Of a stretch of 62,933 nt of DNA, positions 49,089 through 58,281 are shown piece after piece. The notes below the pieces were generated by a model. It saw nothing but the letters and a program-made list of their open reading frames with translations, had not been told where the DNA came from and ran no database searches. Every line of letters starts with the position of its first letter. The stretch's first letter is position 1. This DNA comes from Mycobacterium sp. E183 (GTDB taxonomy: Bacteria; Actinomycetota; Actinomycetes; Mycobacteriales; Mycobacteriaceae). The translations under genes and the position numbers were made by a program. The DNA lies in the NCBI RefSeq assembly GCF_001667735.1, contig NZ_LZJN01000201.1, forward strand, positions 1 through 62,933, read 5' to 3'.

Positions 49089-49736
49089 GTGGCCGAACCG
49101 CTCCATGTGCCCCCGAGTGCGCCGGCACGGGTGGTGGTGCTGGCATCGGGCACCGGATCACTGCTGAGCTCGCTGCTCGATGCCGCCGTCGGCGAGTACC
49201 CGGCCCGCGTGGTTGCCGTCGGCGCCGATCGCGACTGCCTGGCCACCGAGATCGCCGCGCGGGCGGCGCTGCCGACCTTCACCGCCCGGCTCGGCGACCA
49301 TCCCGGCCGCGCCGCCTGGGACGCGGCCATCACCGAAGCCACCGCCGCGCACTCACCCGACTTGGTCGTGTCGGCGGGCTTCATGAAAATACTTGGGCCA
49401 CAGTTCCTTTCGCGCTTCTATGGACGGATCATCAACACCCATCCGGCGTTGTTGCCGGCGTTCCCGGGTGCGCACGGAGTGGCCGACGCGTTGGCCTACG
49501 GCGTCAAGGTCACGGGTTGTACGGTGCATCTGGTGGACGCCGGGACGGACACCGGGCCGATCTTGGCCCAGCAATCCGTGCCGGTGCTCGACGGCGACAG
49601 CGAAGAGACCCTGCATGAACGCATCAAGGTCACCGAACGGAAGCTCCTGGTGGACGTGGTGGCCGAGATCGCGACCGGAGGCCTGACCCTGGTCGGAAGA
49701 ACAGCGACGATCGGACGAAAGGCGACCACACGATGA
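49089..49736 (+). CDS. purN: Phosphoribosylglycinamide formyltransferase
   Basis: 215 residues, matching the M. tuberculosis enzyme from the GTG at 49089 (VAEPLHVPPSAPAR...); an upstream GTG at 49083 is less likely. It transfers a formyl group from 10-formyl-THF to GAR in purine synthesis. The active-site region has INTHPALLPAFPGAHGVADAL (catalytic Asn and His), LASGTGSLL for the phosphate loop, and VDAGTDTGPILAQ with the catalytic Asp. It overlaps purH by ATGA. Confidence 0.95.
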   Translation: MAEPLHVPPSAPARVVVLASGTGSLLSSLLDAAVGEYPARVVAVGADRDCLATEIAARAALPTFTARLGDHPGRAAWDAAITEATAAHSPDLVVSAGFMKILGPQFLSRFYGRIINTHPALLPAFPGAHGVADALAYGVKVTGCTVHLVDAGTDTGPILAQQSVPVLDGDSEETLHERIKVTERKLLVDVVAEIATGGLTLVGRTATIGRKATTR

Positions 49737-51316
49737 GCACCGACGACTGGCCGGAGACGGCGAAAAGGCCGATCCGCCGCGCGTTGATCAGCGTCTACGA
49801 CAAGACCGGCCTGGTCGACCTCGCCCGGGGCCTGACGGACGCGGGCGTCGAGATCGTCTCGACCGGATCGACGGCGAAGACCATTGCCGACAAAGGCATT
49901 CCGGTCACCCGGGTGGAGGAGCTGACCGGCTTTCCCGAGGTGCTCGACGGCCGGGTCAAGACGCTGCACCCCCGGGTGCACGCCGGCCTGCTCGCCGATC
50001 TCCGCAAACCCGAGCACGCCGCGGCGCTCGAGGAACTCGGTGTCGCCGCCTTCGAACTCGTCGTCGTCAACCTGTATCCGTTCAGCGAGACGGTTGATTC
50101 CGGCGCCAGCATCGACGAGTGCGTCGAGCAGATCGACATCGGCGGACCGTCGATGGTCCGCGCGGCCGCGAAAAACCATCCCAGCGTGGCGGTGGTCGTC
50201 GACCCGCGCGGTTACGACGGCGTGCTCGCCGCGGTGCGGCACGGCGGCTTCACCCTTGCGGAGCGGAAAAAGCTGGCGGCGCTCGCTTTTCAGCACACCG
50301 CGGAGTATGACATCGCCGTCGCGGGCTGGATGGAGTCGACGCTGGCGCCCGAACACCCGCCGACCGCGTTCCCCAAGTGGTTGGGGCGCAGCTGGACCCG
50401 ATCGACGATGCTGCGCTACGGCGAGAACCCGCATCAGCAGGCGGCGCTCTACGCCGACCCCGGCGCCTGGCCGGGGCTGGCGCAGGCCGAGCAGCTGCAC
50501 GGAAAAGAGATGTCGTACAACAACTTCACCGACGCGGACGCGGCCTGGCGGGCCGCCTTCGACCACGAACAGACCTGTGTCGCGATCATCAAGCACGCCA
50601 ACCCCTGTGGGATCGCGATCTCGGCGGAATCGGTGGCCGACGCGCATCGCAAGGCCCACGAATGCGATCCGCTGAGCGCCTTCGGCGGGGTCATCGCGGC
50701 CAACACCGAGGTCAGCCTCGAGATGGCCGAGTACGTGAGCACCATCTTCACCGAGGTGATCGTCGCCCCGGCCTACGCGCCGGAGGCGCTCGAAGCCCTG
50801 ACGCGGAAGAAGAACATCCGGGTGCTCGTGGCCTCCGAGCCGCTGACCGGCGGCACGGAGCTGCGGCCGATCAGCGGTGGGCTGCTGGTCCAGCAACGTG
50901 ACGAGCTCGACGCGCACGGCGACAATCCCGCGAACTGGACGCTGGCGACGGGATCGCCCGCCGACCCGGCCACGCTGACCGACCTGGTCTTCGCCTGGCG
51001 GGCGTGCCGCGCGGTCAAGTCCAACGCCATCGTGATCGCCGGCGGCGGCGCGACCATCGGTGTCGGCATGGGACAGGTGAACCGGGTGGACGCCGCCCGG
51101 CTCGCCGTCGAGCGGGGCGGCGACCGCGTCCGCGGCGCGGTGGCCGCGTCGGACGCGTTCTTCCCCTTCCCCGACGGACTCGAGACGCTGACCGCCGCCG
51201 GGGTCAGGGCGATCGTGCACCCCGGCGGCTCGGTCCGCGACGACGAGGTGACCGCCGCGGCAGCCAACGCCGGCGTCACGCTGTACCTCACCGGCGCCCG
51301 CCACTTCGCCCACTGA
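49733..51316 (+). CDS. purH: Bifunctional AICAR formyltransferase / IMP cyclohydrolase
   Basis: 527 residues. The N-terminal IMP cyclohydrolase (MGS-like) domain has ALISVYDKTGLVDLARGL, VSTGSTAKTI and VKTLHPRVHAGLLA. The C-terminal formyltransferase domain has RYGENPHQQAALY, KHANPCGIA with the catalytic Lys-His, SAFGGVIAAN, and the closing HPGGSVRDDEV. It performs the last two steps to IMP. It is translationally coupled to purN. Confidence 0.97.
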   Translation: MSTDDWPETAKRPIRRALISVYDKTGLVDLARGLTDAGVEIVSTGSTAKTIADKGIPVTRVEELTGFPEVLDGRVKTLHPRVHAGLLADLRKPEHAAALEELGVAAFELVVVNLYPFSETVDSGASIDECVEQIDIGGPSMVRAAAKNHPSVAVVVDPRGYDGVLAAVRHGGFTLAERKKLAALAFQHTAEYDIAVAGWMESTLAPEHPPTAFPKWLGRSWTRSTMLRYGENPHQQAALYADPGAWPGLAQAEQLHGKEMSYNNFTDADAAWRAAFDHEQTCVAIIKHANPCGIAISAESVADAHRKAHECDPLSAFGGVIAANTEVSLEMAEYVSTIFTEVIVAPAYAPEALEALTRKKNIRVLVASEPLTGGTELRPISGGLLVQQRDELDAHGDNPANWTLATGSPADPATLTDLVFAWRACRAVKSNAIVIAGGGATIGVGMGQVNRVDAARLAVERGGDRVRGAVAASDAFFPFPDGLETLTAAGVRAIVHPGGSVRDDEVTAAAANAGVTLYLTGARHFAH

Positions 51317-51360
51317 ACGCTCGGCGCGTGGGGCATTCACGCAACGCGTAGCGTGGAGAG

Positions 51361-52743
51361 GTGCCATCACCCAGCAATCTGCCCCGCACCGTCGGTGAGC
51401 TGCGCGCCGCCGGCCATCGCGAACGGGGAGTCAAACAGGAAATTCGGGAAAACCTGCTGACCGCGTTGGCCGAGGGTGACGAGGTCTGGCCGGGCATCCT
51501 GGGTTTCGACGACACCGTCCTGCCGCAGCTGGAGCGGGCGCTCATCGCCGGGCACGACTTCGTCCTGCTCGGCGAACGCGGTCAGGGCAAGACGCGGCTC
51601 CTGCGCGCCCTGGTCGGCCTGCTCGACGAGTGGACGCCGGTGATCGCCGGGGCCGAATTGGGCGAGCATCCCTATTCGCCGATCACGCCGGAGTCGATCC
51701 GCAAGGCCGCGACCCTGGGCGACGACCTGCCGATCGAGTGGCGGCACCGCAGCGAGCGTTACACCGAGAAGCTGGCCACCCCCGACACCAGCGTCGCCGA
51801 CCTGGTCGGTGACATCGACCCGATCAAGGTCGCCGAGGGCCGCAGCCTGGGAGACCCCGAGACCATCGCCTACGGCCTGATCCCGCGCGCACACCGCGGC
51901 ATCGTCGCGGTCAACGAGCTGCCCGACCTCGCCGAGCGCATCCAGGTGTCGATGCTCAACGTCATGGAGGAGCGCGACATTCAGGTGCGCGGGTACACCC
52001 TGCGCCTGCCGCTGGACGTGTTGGTGGTCGCCAGCGCCAACCCCGAGGACTACACCAACCGCGGCCGCATCATCACCCCGCTCAAGGACCGGTTCGGCGC
52101 GGAGATCCGCACGCACTACCCGCTGGAGCTCGACGCCGAGGTCGGCGTCATCGTCCAGGAGGCGCATCTGTCCGCGCAGGTCCCCGACTACCTGATGCAG
52201 GTGATCGCCCGGTTCGCCCGGTATCTGCGGGAATCCAACTCGGTCGACCAACGCTCCGGGGTGTCGGCGCGGTTCGCGATCGCCGCGGCCGAGACCGTGG
52301 CCGCCGCCGCCCGGCACCGCGGCGCGGTGCTGGGGGAGACGGATCCGGTGGCCCGCGTGGTCGACCTCGGCACGGTGATCGACGTGCTGCGCGGCAAGCT
52401 GGAATTCGAGTCCGGTGAGGAGGGCCGCGAGCAGGCGGTGCTCGAGCACCTGCTGCGCCGGGCGACGGCCGACACCGCGTCGCGGGTGCTCGGCGGCATC
52501 GACGTCGGGTCCTTGGTTTCCGCGGTCGAGGGCGGTTCGGCGGTCACGACCGGCGAGCGAGTGTCGGCCAAGGACGTGCTGGCCGCGGTTCCCACGTTGC
52601 CGGTGGTCGACAAGATCGCCGCCAAGGTCAACGCCCAGTCCGAGGGTGAGCGCGCCGCGGCACTGGAGCTCGCCCTGGAAGCGTTGTATTTGGCCAAGAG
52701 GATCGACAAGGTGTCCGGGGAGGGCCAAACCGTCTATGGCTAG
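51361..52743 (+). CDS. MoxR/Mg-chelatase-like AAA+ ATPase (Rv0958-like)
   Basis: 460 residues. The Walker A motif is LLGERGQGKTRLLRAL, Walker B-like IVAVNELPDLAERIQ (NE instead of DE), sensor 1 VVASANPEDYTNRGR and arginine finger ITPLKDRFGAEI. Such ATPases pair with VWA proteins to remodel targets or insert metals. The GTG at 51361 lies 44 bp after purH. The downstream VWA gene overlaps its end, so the pair is probably a single functional unit. It is unlikely to be a real Mg chelatase. Confidence 0.9.
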   Translation: MPSPSNLPRTVGELRAAGHRERGVKQEIRENLLTALAEGDEVWPGILGFDDTVLPQLERALIAGHDFVLLGERGQGKTRLLRALVGLLDEWTPVIAGAELGEHPYSPITPESIRKAATLGDDLPIEWRHRSERYTEKLATPDTSVADLVGDIDPIKVAEGRSLGDPETIAYGLIPRAHRGIVAVNELPDLAERIQVSMLNVMEERDIQVRGYTLRLPLDVLVVASANPEDYTNRGRIITPLKDRFGAEIRTHYPLELDAEVGVIVQEAHLSAQVPDYLMQVIARFARYLRESNSVDQRSGVSARFAIAAAETVAAAARHRGAVLGETDPVARVVDLGTVIDVLRGKLEFESGEEGREQAVLEHLLRRATADTASRVLGGIDVGSLVSAVEGGSAVTTGERVSAKDVLAAVPTLPVVDKIAAKVNAQSEGERAAALELALEALYLAKRIDKVSGEGQTVYG

Positions 52744-54712
52744 AGGGCATTCGTCGCGCTATTCGGCGTATACCGGCGGGCCGGACCCGCTGGCCCCGCC
52801 GGTGGATCTGCGCGAGGCCCTCGAGCAGATCGGGCAGGACGTGATGGCGGGCACGTCGCCGCGCCGCGCGCTGTCCGAGCTGCTGCGCCGCGGCACCAAG
52901 AACACACCCGGCGCCGACCGGCTGGCCGCCGAGGCGAACCGGCGCCGGCGGGAGTTGTTGCGCCGCAACAACTTGGACGGCACGCTGCAGGAGATCAAGA
53001 AGCTGCTCGATGAGGCGGTGCTGGCAGAGCGCAAGGAGCTGGCGCGCGCGCTCGACGACGACGCCCGGTTCGGTGAACTGCAGCTCGACGCCCTGCCGTC
53101 GTCGCCGGCCAAGGCCGTTCAGGAGCTCTCCGACTACAACTGGCGCAGCAACGAGGCGCGCGAAAAGTACGACCAGATCAAGGATTTGCTCGGCCGCGAA
53201 ATGCTGGATCAGCGTTTCGCAGGCATGAAGGAGGCGCTCGAGGGCGCCACCGACGAGGACCGTCAGCGGGTCAACGACATGCTGAACGATCTCAACGACC
53301 TGCTGGACAAGCATGCCCGCGGCGAGGACACCCAGCAGGATTTCCAGGACTTCATGGACAAACACGGCGAGTTCTTCCCGGAGAACCCCCGCAATGTCGA
53401 CGAGCTGCTGGACTCGCTGGCCAAGCGCGCCGCGGCCGCGCAGCGCTTCCGCAACAGCCTGAGCCCGGACCAGCGTGCCGAACTGGATGCGTTGGCGCAG
53501 CAGGCATTCGGCTCCCCGTCGCTGATGCAGGCTCTGAACCGGCTGGACGCGCATCTGCAGGCTGCCCGGCCGGGGGAGGATTGGACGGGATCCGAACAGT
53601 TCTCCGGCGACAACCCGTTCGGGATGGGGGAAGGCACCCAGGCGATTTCGGACATCGCCGAGCTCGAGCAGCTGGCCGAGCAGCTCTCGCAGAGTTATCC
53701 CGGTGCCACCATGGACGACGTCGATCTCGATGCGCTGGCACGCCAACTCGGCGACCAGGCCGCCGTGGACGCGCGCACGCTGGCCGAATTGGAACGCGCA
53801 CTTGTCAATCAGGGCTTTCTGGACCGGGGTTCCGACGGCCAGTGGCGGCTCTCGCCGAAGGCCATGCGCAGGCTCGGTGAGACCGCGCTACGCGATGTGG
53901 CGCGACAGCTTTCCGGGCGACGCGGCGAGCGGGACCACCGGCGCGCGGGCGCGGCAGGTGAGCTCACCGGCGCCACCCGGCCGTGGCAGTTCGGCGACAC
54001 CGAGCCGTGGAACATCTCGCGCACGCTTACGAACGCGGTGCTGCGGCAGGCGGGAACGGCCAGCCTGGACACCACCGGGTCGCTGAACATCACCGTCGAC
54101 GACGTCGAGGTCTCCGAGACCGAGACGCGCACCCAGGCCGCGGTGGCGCTGCTGGTGGACACCTCGTTCTCGATGGTGATGGAGAATCGCTGGCTGCCGA
54201 TGAAGCAGACGGCGCTGGCGCTGAATCACCTGGTGTGCACCCGATTTCGCTCGGACGCCTTACAGATCATCGCATTCGGCCGATACGCCCGGACGGTGAC
54301 GGCCGCCGAGCTCACCGGCCTCGAGGGCGTCTACGAGCAGGGCACCAACCTGCATCACGCTCTGGCGCTGGCCGGTCGGCACCTGCGGCGGCATCCCAAC
54401 GCGCAGCCCGTCGTGCTGGTGGTGACCGACGGTGAGCCCACCGCCCACCTGGAGGACTTCGACGGCGACGGCACGACCGTGTTCTTCGATTACCCGCCGC
54501 ACCCGCGGACCATCGCGCACACGGTGCGCGGGTTCGACGACATGGCCCGCCTCGGCGCGCAGATCACCATCTTCCGGTTGGGCAGCGACCCCGGCCTGGC
54601 CCGCTTCATCGACCAGGTCGCCCGGCGCGTCGAGGGACGCGTCGTGGTCCCCGATCTCGACGGCCTGGGCGCGGCCGTGGTGGGCGACTACCTCCGGTCT
54701 CGCCGCCGCTAG
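52736..54712 (+). CDS. VWA domain protein, partner of the AAA+ ATPase (Rv0959-like)
   Basis: 658 residues. The first ~450 are helical and highly charged, with many Glu/Lys/Asp segments consistent with coiled coils. The C-terminal ~190 form a von Willebrand A domain with a MIDAS motif (LLVDTSFSMV, DxSxS-like with the Asp-Thr-Ser-Phe-Ser order) and TDGEPT. The ATG at 52736 overlaps the end of the AAA+ gene by 8 bp. The AAA+/VWA pairing resembles MoxR-VWA chaperone systems. The target is unknown. Confidence 0.9.
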   Translation: MARGHSSRYSAYTGGPDPLAPPVDLREALEQIGQDVMAGTSPRRALSELLRRGTKNTPGADRLAAEANRRRRELLRRNNLDGTLQEIKKLLDEAVLAERKELARALDDDARFGELQLDALPSSPAKAVQELSDYNWRSNEAREKYDQIKDLLGREMLDQRFAGMKEALEGATDEDRQRVNDMLNDLNDLLDKHARGEDTQQDFQDFMDKHGEFFPENPRNVDELLDSLAKRAAAAQRFRNSLSPDQRAELDALAQQAFGSPSLMQALNRLDAHLQAARPGEDWTGSEQFSGDNPFGMGEGTQAISDIAELEQLAEQLSQSYPGATMDDVDLDALARQLGDQAAVDARTLAELERALVNQGFLDRGSDGQWRLSPKAMRRLGETALRDVARQLSGRRGERDHRRAGAAGELTGATRPWQFGDTEPWNISRTLTNAVLRQAGTASLDTTGSLNITVDDVEVSETETRTQAAVALLVDTSFSMVMENRWLPMKQTALALNHLVCTRFRSDALQIIAFGRYARTVTAAELTGLEGVYEQGTNLHHALALAGRHLRRHPNAQPVVLVVTDGEPTAHLEDFDGDGTTVFFDYPPHPRTIAHTVRGFDDMARLGAQITIFRLGSDPGLARFIDQVARRVEGRVVVPDLDGLGAAVVGDYLRSRRR

Positions 54713-54772
54713 CCCCTCGCGGGGATATGTGCGCGCCCGACCGGGTACATGGACCGGAGAAGGAGGAGATGC

Positions 54773-55621
54773 ATGAGCAAGGTTCCCACGATCGAACTGA
54801 ACGACGGTGTGCGCATTCCGCAGCTCGGCTTCGGCGTTTTTCAGATCAAGCCCGACGAGACGGCGGCGGCGGTCAAGACCGCGCTGGAGATCGGCTACCG
54901 GCACATCGACACCGCCGAGATGTACGGCAACGAAAAGCAAGTGGCGCAAGGCATCCGCGACGCCGGTCTCGACCGCGCCGACGTGTTCGTCACCAGCAAG
55001 CTCAACAACGGCTTTCACAAAGCCGACGACGCGCGCCGCGCCTTCGACCGGACACTGCAGGCTCTGGATTCCGACTACGTCGACCTGTTTCTCATTCACT
55101 GGCCGCTGCCCACTCTTTACGACGGTGACTTCGTCTCGACCTGGAAGGTCCTCGAAGAGTTCGCCCGCGACGGGCGCGCCCGCAGCATCGGCGTGTCGAA
55201 TTTTCAAGTCGCACACCTTCAGCGGCTCGCCGAAGAAACCGACACCGTCCCGTCGGTCAACCAGATCGAGCTTCATCCGTACTTCGGTAACACGGAGGTT
55301 CGGTCGTACGGGCGCGAGCACGGCATCGCCACCGAGGCGTGGGCGCCGATCGCTCAGGGCAAGGTGCTCGACGACGCGGTGATCAACCGCATCGCCGCGG
55401 CGCGCGGCAAATCAGCGGCGCAGGTGGTGTTGCGCTGGCACATTCAGCGCGGCGACATCGTGTTCCCCAAGTCGGTGACGCCGGAGCGGGTCCAGGAGAA
55501 CTTCGAGCTTTTCGACTTCGAGCTGGACGACTCCGACATGGACGCGATCTCGGCCCTGGACAAGGGTGAAGCCGGCAGGAACGGGCCCAACCCCGACAAG
55601 TTCGACTACGTGCCCGGCTGA
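54773..55621 (+). CDS. Aldo/keto reductase
   Basis: 282 residues with the AKR barrel. It has GVFQIKPDE, the catalytic tetrad region GYRHIDTAEMYGNEKQVAQG (Asp and Tyr), VFVTSKLNN (Lys), IHWPLP (His), SIGVSNF, and PKSVTPERVQEN for NADPH binding. The ATG at 54773 follows an AGAAGGAGGAG site; an in-frame start further upstream is not preferred. It reduces aldehydes or ketones with NADPH. It converges with the DUF1707 gene. Confidence 0.93.
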   Translation: MSKVPTIELNDGVRIPQLGFGVFQIKPDETAAAVKTALEIGYRHIDTAEMYGNEKQVAQGIRDAGLDRADVFVTSKLNNGFHKADDARRAFDRTLQALDSDYVDLFLIHWPLPTLYDGDFVSTWKVLEEFARDGRARSIGVSNFQVAHLQRLAEETDTVPSVNQIELHPYFGNTEVRSYGREHGIATEAWAPIAQGKVLDDAVINRIAAARGKSAAQVVLRWHIQRGDIVFPKSVTPERVQENFELFDFELDDSDMDAISALDKGEAGRNGPNPDKFDYVPG

Positions 55622-55623
55622 CG

Positions 55624-56226
55624 CTATTCGCGCGGCCGGCGGGCCTTGCGAATGATGCCGACAGCGCCCCACAGCGAGAAGCCGCGGATGTTCACCTTGG
55701 GTGCGCCCGGGGTGCCCTGGCCGAGGACGCTGCGGTCGAAGTTGCCCATGACGCCGCGGCCGTGGATCTCGACGTTCACTTCGGGCGGCAGCAAAATCTT
55801 CGTCGCCCCCATGATCGACATCGCGTGGATGTCGACCTCTGTCGACGTGAAGTCGGCGTAACGCAGATCCACCACGCCGTTGCCCCAGAAGGCGAAGGTG
55901 GTGAGCTTCTTGGGCACGTTCCACCGGCCGCGCCGTTCGAAGCCGCTCAACAGGGCCAGCAGCAGCGTGGACGGCGCCGGGTTCGGCTTGGCACCGCGGC
56001 GCAGGTTGATCTGTGAGCCCGGCAGATCCGCCCGCAGCTGGTCCAGCTCCTCGTACGTGGTCGCCGCGTACGCCCTGGTCAGGCGGTCTTCGTAGTCCTT
56101 CATCTGCAGCCGGCCCTGCTCGGCCGCATACGCCAGCAACTGTGCGAGCTGGATGCGATCAGTGTCGGCCGCGCGCGACGATTCGTCGCGCGTGTCCTTC
56201 GCGTCGCGTTGCGCAGAGTTGCTCAT
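55624..56226 (-). CDS. DUF1707 domain protein (Rv0966c-like)
   Basis: 200 residues, equal to Rv0966c when started at the ATG at 56226. The N-terminal DUF1707 segment is DTDRIQLAQLLAYAAEQGRLQMKDYEDRLTRAYAATTYEELDQLRADLPG. The C-terminal half resembles the LiaF-type beta-rich cell-envelope domain (NGVVDLRYADFTSTEVDIHAMSIMGATKILLPPEVNVEIHGRGVMGNF). No clear membrane helix is seen. The function is unknown; an envelope-stress role is only suggested by the LiaF-like part. Confidence 0.88.
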   Translation of the reverse strand: MSNSAQRDAKDTRDESSRAADTDRIQLAQLLAYAAEQGRLQMKDYEDRLTRAYAATTYEELDQLRADLPGSQINLRRGAKPNPAPSTLLLALLSGFERRGRWNVPKKLTTFAFWGNGVVDLRYADFTSTEVDIHAMSIMGATKILLPPEVNVEIHGRGVMGNFDRSVLGQGTPGAPKVNIRGFSLWGAVGIIRKARRPRE

Positions 56227-56332
56227 TACCCACGAGCCTACGACGTCCGGGTCTTGGTGCAAGACGATTGGTCAAACTGCAACCTTGCGCCGCGCCGGCA
56301 GGCTTGCCCGGCCGCCTTTGTTTGACACCTGG

Positions 56333-57115
56333 CTAACTTGCCCAGCTCGGGGGGCGTTTTTGCAGGAACGCCAGCATGCCCTCGCGCGCTTCGTCGGACA
56401 CGAAGAGCCGGGCCGATTCTTCGGCGAGGCGCTCGGCGTCGCGGTCGAACGCTTCCAGCACCGCAGCCGTGGTCAACGCCTTGGAGGCGGCCAGCCCCTG
56501 GGGCGAACCGCGGCCCACGTCGGCGAGCAGCGCAGCCACCGCCGCGTCGACGTCGTCGGCGGCCATCGTGATCAGCCCGATCGCCGCCGCTTCGTCGGCC
56601 CCGAAAGTCTCGCCGGTCAGGTAGTAGCGCGCCGCCGCGCGCGGCGCCAGCTTCGGCAGCAGCGTGAGCGAGATGACCGCGGGGGCGACGCCGATCCGGG
56701 CCTCGGTCAGGGCGAAGGTGCTGCGCGGTCCGGCGACGGCGATATCGCACGCGCCGACGAGTCCGAACCCGCCCGCGCGGACGTGCCCGTTGATCGCGGC
56801 GATCACCGGCAGGGCCGAGGAGACGATGGCCCGCATCACCGCGGTCATCTCGCGGGCCCGGGCGACGGCCATCTCGAAGGGGTCGTCCCCCGAGCCGGCC
56901 GCACTGAGGTCCGCGCCCGCGCAGAACGTGTTGCCGGTATGCCCCAGCACCACCGCGCGCACGGCGGGGTCCGTCGCGGCGTCACGCAAGCCCTGATGCA
57001 GCTGCTCGACGAGCGTGGTCGACAGCGCGTTGCGGTTGTGGGGCGAGTCCAGCGTCAGCCGCGCGAACGGTCCGCCGGTATCGGCCGGACCGGCGTAGTC
57101 GACCAGCGTTTCCAT
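56333..57115 (-). CDS. echA7: Enoyl-CoA hydratase EchA7-like
   Basis: 260-residue crotonase family protein with LTLDSPHNRNALS, HTGNTFCAGADLSAAG, AAINGHVRAGGFGLVGACDIAVA and the ARIGVAPAVISLTLLPKL segment. It is the last gene of the fadE13-accD2-accA2-fadE12-echA7 operon, overlapping the fadE12 stop by one base (TGATG). It probably hydrates the enoyl-CoA made by FadE12, in the odd-chain or branched-chain (leucine-type) acyl-CoA pathway suggested by the AccA2/AccD2 carboxylase. Confidence 0.92.
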   Translation of the reverse strand: METLVDYAGPADTGGPFARLTLDSPHNRNALSTTLVEQLHQGLRDAATDPAVRAVVLGHTGNTFCAGADLSAAGSGDDPFEMAVARAREMTAVMRAIVSSALPVIAAINGHVRAGGFGLVGACDIAVAGPRSTFALTEARIGVAPAVISLTLLPKLAPRAAARYYLTGETFGADEAAAIGLITMAADDVDAAVAALLADVGRGSPQGLAASKALTTAAVLEAFDRDAERLAEESARLFVSDEAREGMLAFLQKRPPSWAS

Positions 57116-58281
57116 CAGTACGACCGGGGCAGGCCCAGCGACGTCTGCGCCACGAAATTGAGCACCATCTCGCGGCTGACGGGGGCGATCCGCCCGAGCC
57201 TGGCCGAGGCGAGCATGGCGGCCACGCCGTACTCCTTGGTCAGCCCGTTGCCGCCCATCGATTGCACGGCCTGGTCGACCGAGCGCGTAGCCGCCTCGGC
57301 GGCAGCGTATTTGGCCATGTTGGCCGCCTCCGCCGCACCCGCGTCGTCGCCGCTGTCGTACAGCGCGGCGGCCTTCTGCATCATCAGCTTGGCCAGTTGC
57401 ACCTCGATGTGGCACTGCGCCAACGGGTGCGACAGTCCTTGGTGTGCGCCGATCGGCGTGCCCCACACCTGCCGGGTCTTGACGTAGTCGGCGGCCTTCT
57501 CCAGAGCGAACCGTCCCATCCCGACCGAGCTGGCGGCGCCCATGATCCGCTCGGGGTTCAGGCCCGCGAACAGCTGCGCGATCGCGGCGTCCTCGGAACC
57601 GACCAGCGCGTCCGCCGGCAGCCGGACATCGTCGAGGAAGACCTGGAACTGCCGTTCGGGGCTGATCAGCTCCATTTCGATTGGCGTATAGGTGAATCCG
57701 GGGGCATCGGTGGGCACCACGAACAGGGCCGGCCGCAGCTTTCCGGTCTTAGCCTCCTCGGTGCGGCCCACCACCAGGACGGCCTGCGCCTGGTCGATGC
57801 CCGAGATGTAGACCTTCTGACCCTTGAGGATCCAGTCGCCGCCGTCGCGCCGGGCGGTGGTGGTGATCTTGTGCGAGTTGGAGCCCGCGTCGGGCTCGGT
57901 GATCGCGAAGGCCATCGTCAGGGTGCCGTCGGCGATGCCGGGAATCCAGCGTTTCTTCTGCTCCTCGGTGCCGAACTTGCTGATGATCGTGCCGTTGATG
58001 GCCGGCGAGACGACCATCAGGAGCAGCGCGCTGCCCGCCGCCGCCATCTCCTCCATCACCAGGGACAGCTCGTACATGCCGGCGCCGCCGCCGCCGTACT
58101 CTTCGGGCAGGTTCACCCCGAGGAAGCCGAGCTTGCCCGCCTCCGACCACAATTCGTCGGTGTGTTCGTGCGCCCGGGCCTTTTTCAGGTAGTACTCGCT
58201 GCCGTAGTTGGCGGCCCAGGCGGCCACCGACTTACGCAGGGCCTGCCGCTCTTCGCTTTCAATGAAGCTGGTGTCGGTCAT
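57115..58281 (-). CDS. fadE12: Acyl-CoA dehydrogenase FadE12
   Basis: 388 residues. It has the flavin-binding AFAITEPDAGSNSHKITTTARRDG segment, the VYISGIDQAQ region, and the C-terminal SMGGNGLTKEYGVAAMLASARLGRIAPVSREMVLNFVA. It introduces a double bond into an acyl-CoA. It is translationally coupled to accA2 (ATGA) and to echA7. The catalytic base, usually a Glu in the C-terminal domain, cannot be assigned with certainty. Confidence 0.95.
   Translation of the reverse strand: MTDTSFIESEERQALRKSVAAWAANYGSEYYLKKARAHEHTDELWSEAGKLGFLGVNLPEEYGGGGAGMYELSLVMEEMAAAGSALLLMVVSPAINGTIISKFGTEEQKKRWIPGIADGTLTMAFAITEPDAGSNSHKITTTARRDGGDWILKGQKVYISGIDQAQAVLVVGRTEEAKTGKLRPALFVVPTDAPGFTYTPIEMELISPERQFQVFLDDVRLPADALVGSEDAAIAQLFAGLNPERIMGAASSVGMGRFALEKAADYVKTRQVWGTPIGAHQGLSHPLAQCHIEVQLAKLMMQKAAALYDSGDDAGAAEAANMAKYAAAEAATRSVDQAVQSMGGNGLTKEYGVAAMLASARLGRIAPVSREMVLNFVAQTSLGLPRSY

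Noticed and set aside
51361..54712. AAA+/VWA pair as a true magnesium chelatase (BchI/BchD)
   Set aside because: No BchH-like subunit or porphyrin pathway genes nearby, and the organism type does not make chlorophyll; MoxR-VWA chaperone type is more likely.
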